DNA of 64,000 nt. It comes from an uncultured Granulosicoccaceae bacterium (GTDB taxonomy: Bacteria; Pseudomonadota; Gammaproteobacteria; CALCKW01). The position numbers were made by a program, and so were the translations under genes. The stretch lies in assembly GCA_937965695.1 (NCBI GenBank), contig CALCKW010000024.1, forward strand, positions 62,001 to 126,000, read 5' to 3'. This document shows, one piece after another, positions 49,128-57,927 of this stretch (position 1 is the first letter of the stretch; each line of letters begins with the position of its first letter). The notes below the pieces were generated by a model. It ran no database searches and had not been told where the DNA came from. It saw nothing but the letters and a program-made list of their open reading frames with translations.

Positions 49128-50285
49128 ATGCACACTTTCACCTTTAACAGTTGCAAACGCATTGTCTGTGAAAGCGGTTCACTGAGCCAACTAGCAGCGC
49201 TTTGCACATCCACCGGTATGACAAAAGCATTGGTGGTAACTGATGAAGGTATCGTGGCTGCTGGATTGCTCGAGCAACTGACGGCCGTGCTTAAAGAAGA
49301 AGCCCTTCCCTTCGAAGTTTTTAGCGGAATTGTCGCTGACCCTCCTGAATCGGTGGTTGAGGCAGCGCTCGCTGCAGCCCGTGATTCTGGCGCCGATGGC
49401 ATTATTGGTTTTGGTGGTGGCAGCTCACTCGATGCCGCCAAGCTCGTCGCCTTGATGGCTTGTTCAGGTGAAAAGCTGAGCGACATCTACGGCGTTGATC
49501 AAGTCAAAGGCCAACGTTTGCCTTTGGTGCTCGTACCTACAACGTCAGGTACCGGCTCAGAAGTTACACCGGTGGCTATAGTCACAACTGGCGAACACAC
49601 AAAGACGGGTGTTGTTTCAGCTCAGCTGTTGCCTGACATCGCGCTACTCGATGCGAGTTTGACCCTAGGCCTGCCTCCGCACATTACAGCGGCAACGGGT
49701 GTAGATGCGATGGTGCATGCGATCGAGGCTTTCACTAGCGTGCATCGTAAAAACCTCTATGCGGATATGTTGGCGCGCCAAGCCCTAGAATTGTTGGCAG
49801 CTAATATCAGCAAAGTCACTCACCAAGGTGCCAACCTTGAAGCACGGCAGGCTATGCTGCTGGGAGCCTGCATGGCCGGTCAAGCATTTGCCAATGCCCC
49901 AGTGGCCGCTGTGCATGCCTTAGCCTATCCGCTCGGAGGTCGATATCATATCCCGCATGGACTGAGTAATTCCTTGGTCCTGCCAGAAGTCATGGCGTTT
50001 AACGCGCCTGAGGCCGCCCACTGCTACGCAGATCTGGCTCCCCATATACTGGGTGATAACATGCTGGCTGGCGATGCGTTAGAAAAAACCCAGCAATTGA
50101 TCGAATATTTCAGAGCACTCATTGTTGAGCTGGGGTTGCCCAGCCGATTGAGAGAAATGAAAATTCCTCAAGACATGTTATCGACCTTAGCCGAGGATGC
50201 CATGCTACAACAGCGCCTACTGGTCAATAACCCAAGAACCGTAGAGTTTGAAGACGCGCTTTCTATCTATAAAAAAGCCTGGTAG
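49128..50285 (+). CDS. Iron-containing alcohol dehydrogenase
   Basis: A 385-residue type III ADH. GFGGGSSLDAAK (94-105) binds NAD and the iron ligands appear as Asp193, His197, His263 and His277 (HIPHG). It interconverts an alcohol and aldehyde or ketone; the family covers many substrates, from ethanol to 1,3-propanediol and hydroxy acids. It is followed by a nitroreductase (26-base gap) and fdhD, likely one transcript. Confidence 0.94.
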   Translation: MHTFTFNSCKRIVCESGSLSQLAALCTSTGMTKALVVTDEGIVAAGLLEQLTAVLKEEALPFEVFSGIVADPPESVVEAALAAARDSGADGIIGFGGGSSLDAAKLVALMACSGEKLSDIYGVDQVKGQRLPLVLVPTTSGTGSEVTPVAIVTTGEHTKTGVVSAQLLPDIALLDASLTLGLPPHITAATGVDAMVHAIEAFTSVHRKNLYADMLARQALELLAANISKVTHQGANLEARQAMLLGACMAGQAFANAPVAAVHALAYPLGGRYHIPHGLSNSLVLPEVMAFNAPEAAHCYADLAPHILGDNMLAGDALEKTQQLIEYFRALIVELGLPSRLREMKIPQDMLSTLAEDAMLQQRLLVNNPRTVEFEDALSIYKKAW

Positions 50286-50311
50286 CTCATCTATAACTAA
50301 AGGAACTTAAA

Positions 50312-51010
50312 GTGCCACAAAGCCCCATCGCGAGCGAAGCTTCAAGCCGAGTGTCAGATGCAATCAATAGCCGTCGTTCTGCAAGAGCCTTTTTGCCTAA
50401 GGAAGTTGAGGTAACGAAACTTCAAGATATTATTCGCTGTGCCAACCGAGCTCCCAGCGGCACTAACATACAACCTTGGCACTCACACCTTTTGACTGGC
50501 GACAGCCTCGCTGCAGTGATAAAAGAGGTGCAAATTGACTTCGACGCTCAAGTGCCATATTCCGAAGAGCGCCAGTACTACCCAGATAAATTCTTTGAGC
50601 CTTTTCTCAGTCGCCGCCGAGCAGTGGGCTGGGGACTCTACGATTTACTAGATATCGGCAAACGCGATCGAGAAAAAATGACGGCTCAACACCGCCGCAA
50701 CTTTCAGTTTTTTGATGCGCCAGCAGCTTTTTTGTTTACGATACACCGCGACCTCAATGTAGGCAGTTGGTTGGACTACGGCATGTTTTTGCAAAGTGCT
50801 ATGCTGCTCGCACGAGAGCACGGCCTGCACACCTGCCCACAGGCTGCTTGGTGCGGGTACCACACGGCAATTCGACGGGCGCTGCCACTGTCTGAAGAAG
50901 AAGTGTTGGTCTGCGGCATGGCAATCGGCTATGCCGATCCTGAAGCTATCGAAAACAGCTTGTTCACTGAGCGCGCCTCACTAGAGGAGAACTTCAGCCA
51001 CCATGGCTGA
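50312..51010 (+). CDS. Nitroreductase family protein
   Basis: A 232-residue FMN oxidoreductase of the nitroreductase fold: SRRSARAFLPKEV near residue 19 and RAPSGTNIQPWH near 46 hold FMN, and GMAIGYAD closes the C-terminal part. The start is a GTG with AAAGGAA six bases upstream. Members reduce nitro compounds, flavins or enones. It lies between an iron alcohol dehydrogenase and fdhD. Confidence 0.93.
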   Translation: MPQSPIASEASSRVSDAINSRRSARAFLPKEVEVTKLQDIIRCANRAPSGTNIQPWHSHLLTGDSLAAVIKEVQIDFDAQVPYSEERQYYPDKFFEPFLSRRRAVGWGLYDLLDIGKRDREKMTAQHRRNFQFFDAPAAFLFTIHRDLNVGSWLDYGMFLQSAMLLAREHGLHTCPQAAWCGYHTAIRRALPLSEEEVLVCGMAIGYADPEAIENSLFTERASLEENFSHHG

Positions 51011-51018
51011 ACTTTAAC

Positions 51019-51876
51019 ATGACTGTGGATTCCAATAATTACCGCCCCCGCCTAAGCCAACAAGGTCGCCATCCAACCCATGCTGTCTCGGCTGTCAACG
51101 AATACGGTGAAGCGGTCGATGTTGCTATTCCCGGTGAATTAGCGCTGACTATTCATCTGGAAGAAAGTGAGATTGTCACGCTGATGACACTCGGCACTCG
51201 ACCCGAAGAACTGGCGCTGGGCTACATTCGAAACCAACGCTTAATCGAAGACATCCATGCGGTTAAATCAGTGCAAGTGGATTGGGAAAAGCAGCTGGTT
51301 ATGATTGAAACCCACAGTGAACGTGTGGTCAAAGATTGGCGAGACAAGCTCTTCAAGCGCATTGTCACGAGCGGGTGTGGTCAGGGAACCATTTTCGCCA
51401 GTACGCTCGACGAACTGGCCGAGACTAAATTGCCTAATGCTACGCTGAGCCAAGCTAGTATCTACAAGCTAATAAAAAACATCAGCGAACACAACGCGGT
51501 TTATAAAACTGCAGGTGCGGTACACGGCTGTGCCCTTTGCTGTGACGAAGAGATGATCATCCATGTCGAGGACGTAGGCCGACACAATGCTGCCGATGCC
51601 ATTTCAGGTCATATGTGGCTTCAAAATTTAAAAGGTGAAGATAAAATTTTTTATACCACCGGCAGGTTAACCTCTGAGATGGTGATGAAAGCAGCCTTTA
51701 TGGGCATTCCAGCTATTCTCTCCCGTTCAGGTATCACACAGATGGGTTTGGAATTGGCCCAACAACTGAATATGACGCTGATCGCCCGCGCCAAGGGCAG
51801 GCATTTTTTAGTTTACAACGGTGATGAAAACATCACATTCGATGACAAACCTGCTCAGCGCAGCAACAAACCCTAA
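51019..51876 (+). CDS. fdhD: FdhD-type formate dehydrogenase sulfurtransferase, variant CxxC
   Basis: A 285-residue FdhD. Its conserved blocks are AVHGCALC (167-174), DVGRHNAADAISG and ILSRSGITQMGLELAQQLNMTLIARAKG. FdhD transfers sulfur from IscS to the molybdenum cofactor of formate dehydrogenase. In E. coli the sulfur passes by Cys121 and Cys124; here Cys120 is kept but the second position is Gly (SGCGQGT), so only one cysteine of that pair remains. No formate dehydrogenase gene is in the window. It starts nine bases after the nitroreductase stop. Confidence 0.9.
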   Translation: MTVDSNNYRPRLSQQGRHPTHAVSAVNEYGEAVDVAIPGELALTIHLEESEIVTLMTLGTRPEELALGYIRNQRLIEDIHAVKSVQVDWEKQLVMIETHSERVVKDWRDKLFKRIVTSGCGQGTIFASTLDELAETKLPNATLSQASIYKLIKNISEHNAVYKTAGAVHGCALCCDEEMIIHVEDVGRHNAADAISGHMWLQNLKGEDKIFYTTGRLTSEMVMKAAFMGIPAILSRSGITQMGLELAQQLNMTLIARAKGRHFLVYNGDENITFDDKPAQRSNKP

Positions 51877-51879
51877 AAT

Positions 51880-51907
51880 AAAAAAAAGCCCCGCACAGGC
51901 GGGGCTT
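51880..51907. terminator. Bidirectional terminator between fdhD and the dynamin-like gene
   Basis: AAGCCCCGC and GCGGGGCTT form a perfect 9-bp stem with a four-base loop. On the minus strand it is followed by a long T-run, so it ends the GTPase transcript best; the plus-strand fdhD transcript also meets it. Confidence 0.88.
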
Positions 51908-51932
51908 ATCCTAATCAGTGGTGCACCTAATT

Positions 51933-53360
51933 TTATTCTTCGGCACCGCTCGGATTGGTAAATCCGTCATTGAGTTTTTGCACAAAGCGTGTGGACGTCT
52001 CATGAACAGACTTGATCGTCTCTCGAGATGCTTTGCCCCAACCGGAAGGCGTATTGAGAAAAATACTGCGCCACCAACGGGTGTTACGGGCAAGCGCATG
52101 GCTGTAACGCAAATCGTCATCAGCGTGCATTCGCTTTTGCATGCGGCGATGAACAAATCCTCTCAACCAAAAGTGGCCAATCAAAAATGCGGCGACCAGC
52201 CCCAACACGGGTATCCAAACCATTTCCGCCCCGCCTATCAAGGCGAGCCCCCATTGCCCAACGGGCAAACCCATCCAGAACGATGCAATTAGCGGAATAA
52301 CGAAAAGCAGCAAAGCAAGAAGGCCATCGCCCACCAGCACCCATTGACGCCATTGCCGCAAAAGCTCTTTTATATTTGGTACGTCTCGTTCACCAATGTG
52401 ATGTGCTTGTTTTTCTAACGCACCCACTATCCGGTAGCAGCGCTCAACATCGACCTGATCTATCCGTTCCATGATTTCACCCATGTCGCGGTCACGCTTA
52501 CCTTCAAATCGCTCACGAAGCGCGTCGTCTTCGATAGGCGTTGCGGCGTCTTCGTTGTAGATCGTGTAGAACTTACCCGCAGTCAAACCAGCACTCGCCA
52601 GTGCGCGCTGCCAAGCGGCGACCACGTCCTCTGGATTGTCTTCGCGCGCAGTGGTATCGAGCTGATTCAGGACGTATAAAAATTTATTCGAATCGGGACG
52701 ATTGATCGTCTCGGTGACCAAGTGACGCAAGGTATCTTGCATTGCACCTGGCTCTGGATGGCGGGCGTCAAAAAACACCAGCACCAAATCAGACAAATCA
52801 ATGATTTGATCCGTAAGTTTTAAAGTGGAAGTCCGTTGGTTATCCGCATCAAACCCGGGGGAGTCTATTATTATTTTACCCCGCACGTTTTCAGAATCGG
52901 TCGTTTTTAACTGCAAGTAGGAATCGATTCGACGCCCCTCGCCCGCTGAAACTCGCTCAATCTCGTTACTTATCTGAAAAAACGGAAAGCGTAGATCCGC
53001 ATCCAAAGCTAGCCCTGGCAGCGTTCGACCCGGTTCATTTTTCGAATAACAAACAACGGTGAACTTATCGTCCACCGCTTGGTTGCCCGTATTTTGCAGC
53101 TTATCTCCCGTAAACCAGTTAATGAAACTGGATTTACCTGATGAAAACGTCCCTAGCACGGACACCAGTGGCCACCAAGGCACTTGAGCTGCGTAGGATT
53201 GGCTAGTAGTGAGGAGACCCATTTTGTGGCCTACACCATCTAACTCCCTAAATGTCTGAACGGTTTCCAACAACACAGGATTCTCGCGATCCAAGTGTTT
53301 TTCAAGACTTTCAAGACGTTCTTCCAAAACGGCATCATGAGAACTGTTGAAAAAGGCCAT
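51933..53360 (-). CDS. Dynamin-like membrane GTPase
   Basis: A 475-residue protein: an N-terminal helix, then a GTPase domain with P-loop GTFSSGKSS (70-78), G3 motif DSPGFD near residue 166 and G4 motif NQLD near 227. Two hydrophobic helices (about 345-365 and 385-402) and a basic C-terminal tail follow. The arrangement resembles bacterial dynamin-like proteins, which remodel or repair membranes. It is a single gene with its own terminator; no paired second dynamin gene is beside it. Confidence 0.82.
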   Translation of the reverse strand: MAFFNSSHDAVLEERLESLEKHLDRENPVLLETVQTFRELDGVGHKMGLLTTSQSYAAQVPWWPLVSVLGTFSSGKSSFINWFTGDKLQNTGNQAVDDKFTVVCYSKNEPGRTLPGLALDADLRFPFFQISNEIERVSAGEGRRIDSYLQLKTTDSENVRGKIIIDSPGFDADNQRTSTLKLTDQIIDLSDLVLVFFDARHPEPGAMQDTLRHLVTETINRPDSNKFLYVLNQLDTTAREDNPEDVVAAWQRALASAGLTAGKFYTIYNEDAATPIEDDALRERFEGKRDRDMGEIMERIDQVDVERCYRIVGALEKQAHHIGERDVPNIKELLRQWRQWVLVGDGLLALLLFVIPLIASFWMGLPVGQWGLALIGGAEMVWIPVLGLVAAFLIGHFWLRGFVHRRMQKRMHADDDLRYSHALARNTRWWRSIFLNTPSGWGKASRETIKSVHETSTRFVQKLNDGFTNPSGAEE

Positions 53361-53621
53361 GCTATCTCCGGCTTACCTAAACTAAAGAATCATTATAACG
53401 GTTGAATTCATGTCTGTTACTCACTTACATCAACAATCATGGTGACAAATAACCCATATCCGGCAAAAGAGCGTCACTTTGAAACAATGAAGTGCAATCT
53501 GGTAATTTTTTTCAACCGCCACTGACAACATGTTCACATCAAAAGCTATTAAAAAACAGAGATATAGACGAATTCTCATCAAACGATGTGCCGCATATCA
53601 CAAATATTAATCATTCTCATA

Positions 53622-53648
53622 TTGATAACCATTATCATTTGATATAGT
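53622..53648 (+). promoter_or_regulatory. Putative promoter of fbpA overlapping the Fur box
   Basis: TTGATA (53622-53627) can serve as -35 and TATAGT (53643-53648) as -10, with a 15-base spacer; TAGTAT at 53645 with a 17-base spacer is an alternative. The -35 is inside the Fur box, so iron-loaded Fur would block polymerase. Confidence 0.5.
53623..53637. promoter_or_regulatory. Fur box
   Basis: TGATAACCATTATCA matches the 7-1-7 Fur consensus TGATAATnATTATCA at 13 of 14 fixed positions. It lies 56 bases before the fbpA start and means repression of iron uptake in iron-replete cells. Fur itself is encoded two genes downstream. Confidence 0.88.
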
Positions 53649-53692
53649 ATTCACTCGATGTTATGATTTAACCACCTTCAGGATATTCCACT

Positions 53693-54709
53693 ATGCGCAC
53701 CACTCTCGGCATACTTGCCTTAGGCTCATGTTTGTTCATTCAGCCCGCCGTTGCGGCCGAAGCAGTCAACGTTTATTCCTCGCGCGGCGAAGCATTGATC
53801 AAACCGGTCCTCGATAAATTTACCGCAGCGAGCGGAATTGAAGTCAACTTGATCACGGGTAAAAGTAAAGCGCTTATGCAGCGTATGACTGCAGAAGGAC
53901 GCAACTCCCCTGCTGATTTATTACTAACTGTGGACGCTGGTAACCTTGTTGCAGCACAACAGGCTGGATTATTTCAGTCCGCTGGCAGCGACGTACTCGA
54001 TGAGCGCATTCCGGCTAACCTACGCGACCCGGACAGACATTGGTACGGCCTTTCACAGCGCGCCCGCGTGATGATCTACAACAGCGAAGCCGTTGACCCG
54101 TCGACACTCAACAGCTACGAAAGTTTGGTTGAACCCGAGTGGAAAAATCGCATTTGTGTTCGCTCGTCAAGCAACATCTACAACCAGTCTCTCTTGGCAT
54201 CTATCATTTCGCACAGCGACATCGCGACAGGAGAAGCATGGGCTAAAGGTGTGCGCGAGAATATGGCCCGCAAACCTCAAGGTAACGACCGTGCACAAAT
54301 CGCAGCGGTTGCTGCAGGTGAATGTGACGTTGCAATCGTCAATTCTTACTACTTAGGTATTATGCTCAACGGCGACGATGCCGATCAATTGAAGGCAGCC
54401 CAAGCGGTAACACTGTTTTATCCCAACCAAGACAACCGTGGTACGCATGTCAATATAAGCGGTGCCGGTGTCAGCAAACACGCACCAAATAAAGACAACG
54501 CCATCGCACTCTTGGAATTCCTCGCCAGCGACGAATCGCAACAATGGTACGCAGAGAACAATAACGAATATCCGGCGGTCGCTGATGTCCCGATGAGTGA
54601 AACAGTCGCGAGTTGGGGCCAGTTTAAAGCAGATGACATTGCTGTCGTGAAATTCGGCGAACTGAATGCTGAAGCGGTACGTACTTTTGACCGAGCCGGT
54701 TGGGAGTAA
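53693..54709 (+). CDS. fbpA: Ferric iron ABC transporter, substrate-binding protein
   Basis: A 338-residue periplasmic protein with a signal peptide ending AVAA (about residue 22), then NVYSSRGE and a late NSYYLG block; the tandem tyrosines of this segment bind ferric iron in FbpA/AfuA/FutA proteins. It captures Fe(III) in the periplasm. A strong Fur box precedes it and the permease gene follows after six bases. Confidence 0.94.
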   Translation: MRTTLGILALGSCLFIQPAVAAEAVNVYSSRGEALIKPVLDKFTAASGIEVNLITGKSKALMQRMTAEGRNSPADLLLTVDAGNLVAAQQAGLFQSAGSDVLDERIPANLRDPDRHWYGLSQRARVMIYNSEAVDPSTLNSYESLVEPEWKNRICVRSSSNIYNQSLLASIISHSDIATGEAWAKGVRENMARKPQGNDRAQIAAVAAGECDVAIVNSYYLGIMLNGDDADQLKAAQAVTLFYPNQDNRGTHVNISGAGVSKHAPNKDNAIALLEFLASDESQQWYAENNNEYPAVADVPMSETVASWGQFKADDIAVVKFGELNAEAVRTFDRAGWE

Positions 54710-54715
54710 CACTGT

Positions 54716-56392
54716 TTGACTAAAGACTACGGCGGGCGCACTCGAAAAGCATCTGGTAGCGCTTGGCTGTGGTCGGCGGCGGCCGTCTTGATGGCGGCCG
54801 TTATCCTCACCCCTATTTTGACCATTTTATATTTTGTCGTTTCACCTAGCGAAGGCAATTTCCAGCATTTAGTGGATACTGTACTTCCTATCTATGTGCT
54901 CAACTCGCTATTGCTAATGGCGGGAGTCGCCATTGGCACAACTTTGCTTGGAGTGAGCACAGCCTGGCTCACTACCCTGTTTGATTTTCCTGGTCGTCGA
55001 GTTTTCGAGTGGGCGCAATTACTTCCACTCGCAATGCCCGCGTATATCATCGCGTACAGCTACACAGGTCTGCTTGAATTTGCTGGACCTGTGCAAAGCA
55101 GCTTGAGAGACAGCATGCAATGGTCACACGGCGACTACTGGTTTCCACCAGTACGCTCACTCGGTGGTGCGGTGGCAATGCTTTCTTTGGTACTTTACCC
55201 CTATGTGTTCCTGCTAGCCCGTGCAGCCTTTATAAACCAATCAGTTTGCATGCTCGAGGCAAGCCGCACGCTGGGATGTGCCGGTTGGCGCATGTTTTTC
55301 AGGGTTGCTCTGCCCCTTGCCAGACCTGCGATTATTGCAGGCCTTGCGCTTGTGATGATGGAAACACTGGCGGACTTTGGCACCGTTGAATATTTCGGTG
55401 TGCAAACTTTTACCACGGGAATTTTTCGTACTTGGTTCGGTCTCTACGATACCGCTGGCGCCGCTCGGTTAGCGGGCATACTGATGGTATTTGTACTCAC
55501 TCTACTGGCACTTGAGCGAGTCTCCCGTAAGCAGGCAAAATACCACTTCACCACTGAACGCGTCACACCGCTCAAAGCTGGCAAACTGTTAGGCTGGCGT
55601 GGGTGGCTTGCCACGGCCGTATGTGCGCTGCCAATCCTACTGGGTTTTGTTGTGCCAGCCATGCAATTAGGTGGGCTAGCTCTGGGCAACTGGCGCAAAA
55701 GCTTAGATGCAGAGTTCTTAGCGCTGATGGCCAATAGTGTCTCGCTGGCTTTAACGGCAGCGATTGTTATTTTGGTGCCGGCATTGTTACTAGCACTTGC
55801 TCAACGCAATAGCCGTTCAAAATTCATTAAGATATTAATTCGACTGTGCGCCAGTGGTTACGCTATTCCTGGCACAGTGGTGGCCATAGGCGTACTTATA
55901 CCACTGGGTGCTATTGATAACAGTATCGATCTATGGGCAGAGGAGACCTTTGGTATTCGCACAGGTCTATTGCTCAGCGGCACCCTCTTCGCGCTTATTT
56001 TTGCCTACTCAGTGCGTTTTTTAACCGCAGCTTTAAACACGGTTGAGTCGGGCTTGCAGAAAATAAAACCTAGTGTCGACGAAGCGGCCAGAACACTTGG
56101 CTGCAGTGAAAGCCAAGTGTTACGACGAATCTATTTGCCAGTGGTCCGTGGTAGTGTACTTACAGCAATACTCATCGTCTTTGTCGATGTACTCAAAGAG
56201 TTGCCCGCTACGTTGGTACTGCGGCCGTTTAACTTTAATACCTTGGCCGTTCGCACCTATGAGCTCGCCTCAGATGAACGGCTAGCTGAGGCTGCACTAC
56301 CTGCGTTGACCATTGTTGCCTGCGGGCTTATCCCTGTGATGCTGCTATCACGGGCGATTAAACGCTCACGCCCAGGGTCGAGCTTAACTTGA
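54716..56392 (+). CDS. fbpB: Ferric iron ABC transporter, permease
   Basis: A 558-residue fused permease with about twelve membrane helices in two homologous halves. Each half has the cytoplasmic EAA loop (EASRTLGCAGWRMFFRVALPLARPA in the first, EAARTLGCSESQVLRRIYLP in the second) that contacts the ATPase. The start is TTG; GGAG lies nine bases upstream at the end of fbpA. No ATPase gene (fbpC) follows; fur does instead. Confidence 0.92.
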   Translation: MTKDYGGRTRKASGSAWLWSAAAVLMAAVILTPILTILYFVVSPSEGNFQHLVDTVLPIYVLNSLLLMAGVAIGTTLLGVSTAWLTTLFDFPGRRVFEWAQLLPLAMPAYIIAYSYTGLLEFAGPVQSSLRDSMQWSHGDYWFPPVRSLGGAVAMLSLVLYPYVFLLARAAFINQSVCMLEASRTLGCAGWRMFFRVALPLARPAIIAGLALVMMETLADFGTVEYFGVQTFTTGIFRTWFGLYDTAGAARLAGILMVFVLTLLALERVSRKQAKYHFTTERVTPLKAGKLLGWRGWLATAVCALPILLGFVVPAMQLGGLALGNWRKSLDAEFLALMANSVSLALTAAIVILVPALLLALAQRNSRSKFIKILIRLCASGYAIPGTVVAIGVLIPLGAIDNSIDLWAEETFGIRTGLLLSGTLFALIFAYSVRFLTAALNTVESGLQKIKPSVDEAARTLGCSESQVLRRIYLPVVRGSVLTAILIVFVDVLKELPATLVLRPFNFNTLAVRTYELASDERLAEAALPALTIVACGLIPVMLLSRAIKRSRPGSSLT

Positions 56393-56457
56393 TCTATCAG
56401 CGAAAGAAGACAGCTGGCAATCATTTGCATGCTATTGCTATTCGCCTTTCGCTTTCG

Positions 56458-56488
56458 TTGTTTCAACAGTGCTTGTCTGCGTTATACT
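56458..56488 (+). promoter_or_regulatory. Putative promoter of fur
   Basis: A clear -10 TATACT (56483-56488) lies 23 bases before the fur ATG, with a weaker -35 candidate TTGTTT (56458-56463) at a rather long spacing of 19. A GGAG site follows just before the ATG. No good Fur box was seen here. Confidence 0.45.
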
Positions 56489-56511
56489 AGCACCCTACAG
56501 CAGGAGATCGC

Positions 56512-56919
56512 ATGTCCACTCAAAACCTCAGAGAAGCCGGCCTTAAAGTTACGCTACCGCGTTTGCGTGTGCTTGAAGTACTAGAGGCTAGTGAACATCG
56601 CCATCTGAGCGCAGAGGATGTTTACAAGCGCCTGATTGATGCCGATAGCGAAGTGGGTTTGGCAACTGTCTACCGAGTATTGACACAGTTTGAAGCGGCC
56701 GGCTTAGTGTCGCGTCGCCACTTTGACGGTGGGCAAGCTCTTTTTGAGCTCAACGACGATGATGATCATTCGCATATCGTTTGCGTGAAAAGTGGGCACG
56801 TTGAAGAGTTCAATGACCCCATGATTGAGAAACGCCTAGCTGAAATAGCCAAGGAGAAAGGCTACAAAATGAGCGATCACACGATCGTTATCTACGGCGA
56901 ACGAGTCACTGATAAATAA
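56512..56919 (+). CDS. fur: Ferric uptake regulator
   Basis: A 135-residue Fur with an N-terminal winged helix (LREAGLKVTLPRLRVLEVLE, then AEDVYKRL and GLATVYRVLTQFEAAGLV) and metal residues HFDGGQALFEL, DDDDHSHIVC. The second cysteine of the CxxC structural zinc site is replaced (CVKSG), and there is no C-terminal cysteine pair, as in Pseudomonas Fur (CVDTG). It represses iron genes with Fe(II). Its place beside fbpAB links regulator and target. Confidence 0.97.
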   Translation: MSTQNLREAGLKVTLPRLRVLEVLEASEHRHLSAEDVYKRLIDADSEVGLATVYRVLTQFEAAGLVSRRHFDGGQALFELNDDDDHSHIVCVKSGHVEEFNDPMIEKRLAEIAKEKGYKMSDHTIVIYGERVTDK

Positions 56920-56926
56920 CACTGCT

Positions 56927-57769
56927 TCAATTGATAGGTTTTAGGGTTTTAAGATTTATCAGCAAAGCATGTTTAAGTTCGATCAATTCATCACTTGCCA
57001 AGTCCTCGACCGCTTGGGCAAAACAGTTCACGTCCTTTTCTAAGATTCCTATTGTGTTCTCATGAACGTAGCCCTGCCTAGACCAACTTATGTCGTCGAA
57101 GCCTGAACTGAACCAATTTTGCCCCGAACTACTGTTCATGACGTCGAACAATTGACCACGCTCAATTCCAAGCTCTGTGCCTATTTCCATCAATTGACGT
57201 GTGACAACGACTGACATAGCTGCTGAGAAGTTATTCAAAACTTTTGCGGTATGCCCTGCACCTACTGAATGGCCCAATCGATGAAAATGTCGGCCCATTG
57301 TGGAAAATATAGGTTTCAATGCGTCGAGTGTCGCAGTATCGCCAGATAACATAAAAGAGAGGCTGCCCCGCTCAGCGGCAATAGGGGCACCTGACATGGG
57401 CGCATCCAGTAAACACAAAGACGCAGGTAGTCGCGGCGGCAAAGCCCGAACGTAGTTCGGATCAAGCGTAGAACTCAAGATCAGTGTCTGGCACTGCATA
57501 TTCGCTAAAACCAAACCAGAATCACCAAACAACATCTGCTCTGTTTGCTCGTGATCTCTCACCACCGATATCACCACGTCACACCGGTGAGCAAGTTCAG
57601 CAGCAGAATTTAGCATACGAGGTGCAAAGTCAGAGAATTGCTCTGAAGGTCGAATATCAAAGCCCCATACGGGGTAACCTGCTTTTTGCAGCCGGAGCGC
57701 CATCGGCAGACCCATTGCTCCGCATCCAACAACACCTATCACCTTTTTCTCTTCCACTGACTCAAGCAC
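56927..57769 (-). CDS. 3-hydroxyisobutyrate dehydrogenase family oxidoreductase
   Basis: A 280-residue beta-hydroxyacid dehydrogenase with cofactor motif GVVGCGAMG (12-20), the substrate-binding DAPMSGAP segment (122-129) and the catalytic lysine Lys176 in GHTAKVLNN. It should oxidise a 3-hydroxy acid or reduce an aldehyde acid, with NAD(P). Related enzymes act on 3-hydroxyisobutyrate, tartronate semialdehyde or succinic semialdehyde; the exact substrate is not clear. It converges on fur with seven bases between stops. Confidence 0.88.
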   Translation of the reverse strand: MLESVEEKKVIGVVGCGAMGLPMALRLQKAGYPVWGFDIRPSEQFSDFAPRMLNSAAELAHRCDVVISVVRDHEQTEQMLFGDSGLVLANMQCQTLILSSTLDPNYVRALPPRLPASLCLLDAPMSGAPIAAERGSLSFMLSGDTATLDALKPIFSTMGRHFHRLGHSVGAGHTAKVLNNFSAAMSVVVTRQLMEIGTELGIERGQLFDVMNSSSGQNWFSSGFDDISWSRQGYVHENTIGILEKDVNCFAQAVEDLASDELIELKHALLINLKTLKPIN

Positions 57770-57889
57770 CTATTTATACAAATTAGTGTACTGATGTGTA
57801 TCTAAATATAGGCACACAGCTAACCATGAGCAACTCTACATCAAAGTTGAAACCTCTAAACATTCAGAGATAATGAGAAAAGCCGCAAT

Positions 57890-57903
57890 AATGCATATGC
57901 ATT
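57890..57903. promoter_or_regulatory. 14-bp perfect palindrome before the TraB/GumN gene
   Basis: AATGCAT and ATGCATT abut with no spacer, flanked by GAGAAA (57875) and TTTCTC (57902). It is 25 bases before the ATG of the TraB/GumN gene. It may be a repressor site; such AT-rich palindromes also arise by chance. Confidence 0.35.
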
Positions 57904-57927
57904 TCTCGCATATTCCCTGGAGACTCC

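Larger units (their letters stand above)
53361..53692. other. Divergent control region of the GTPase and fbpA genes
   Basis: This 332-base AT-rich gap separates divergently transcribed genes. Its right third has the Fur box and promoter of fbpA. Nothing coding was found in the rest; a promoter for the GTPase gene must lie near its left end. Confidence 0.6.
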
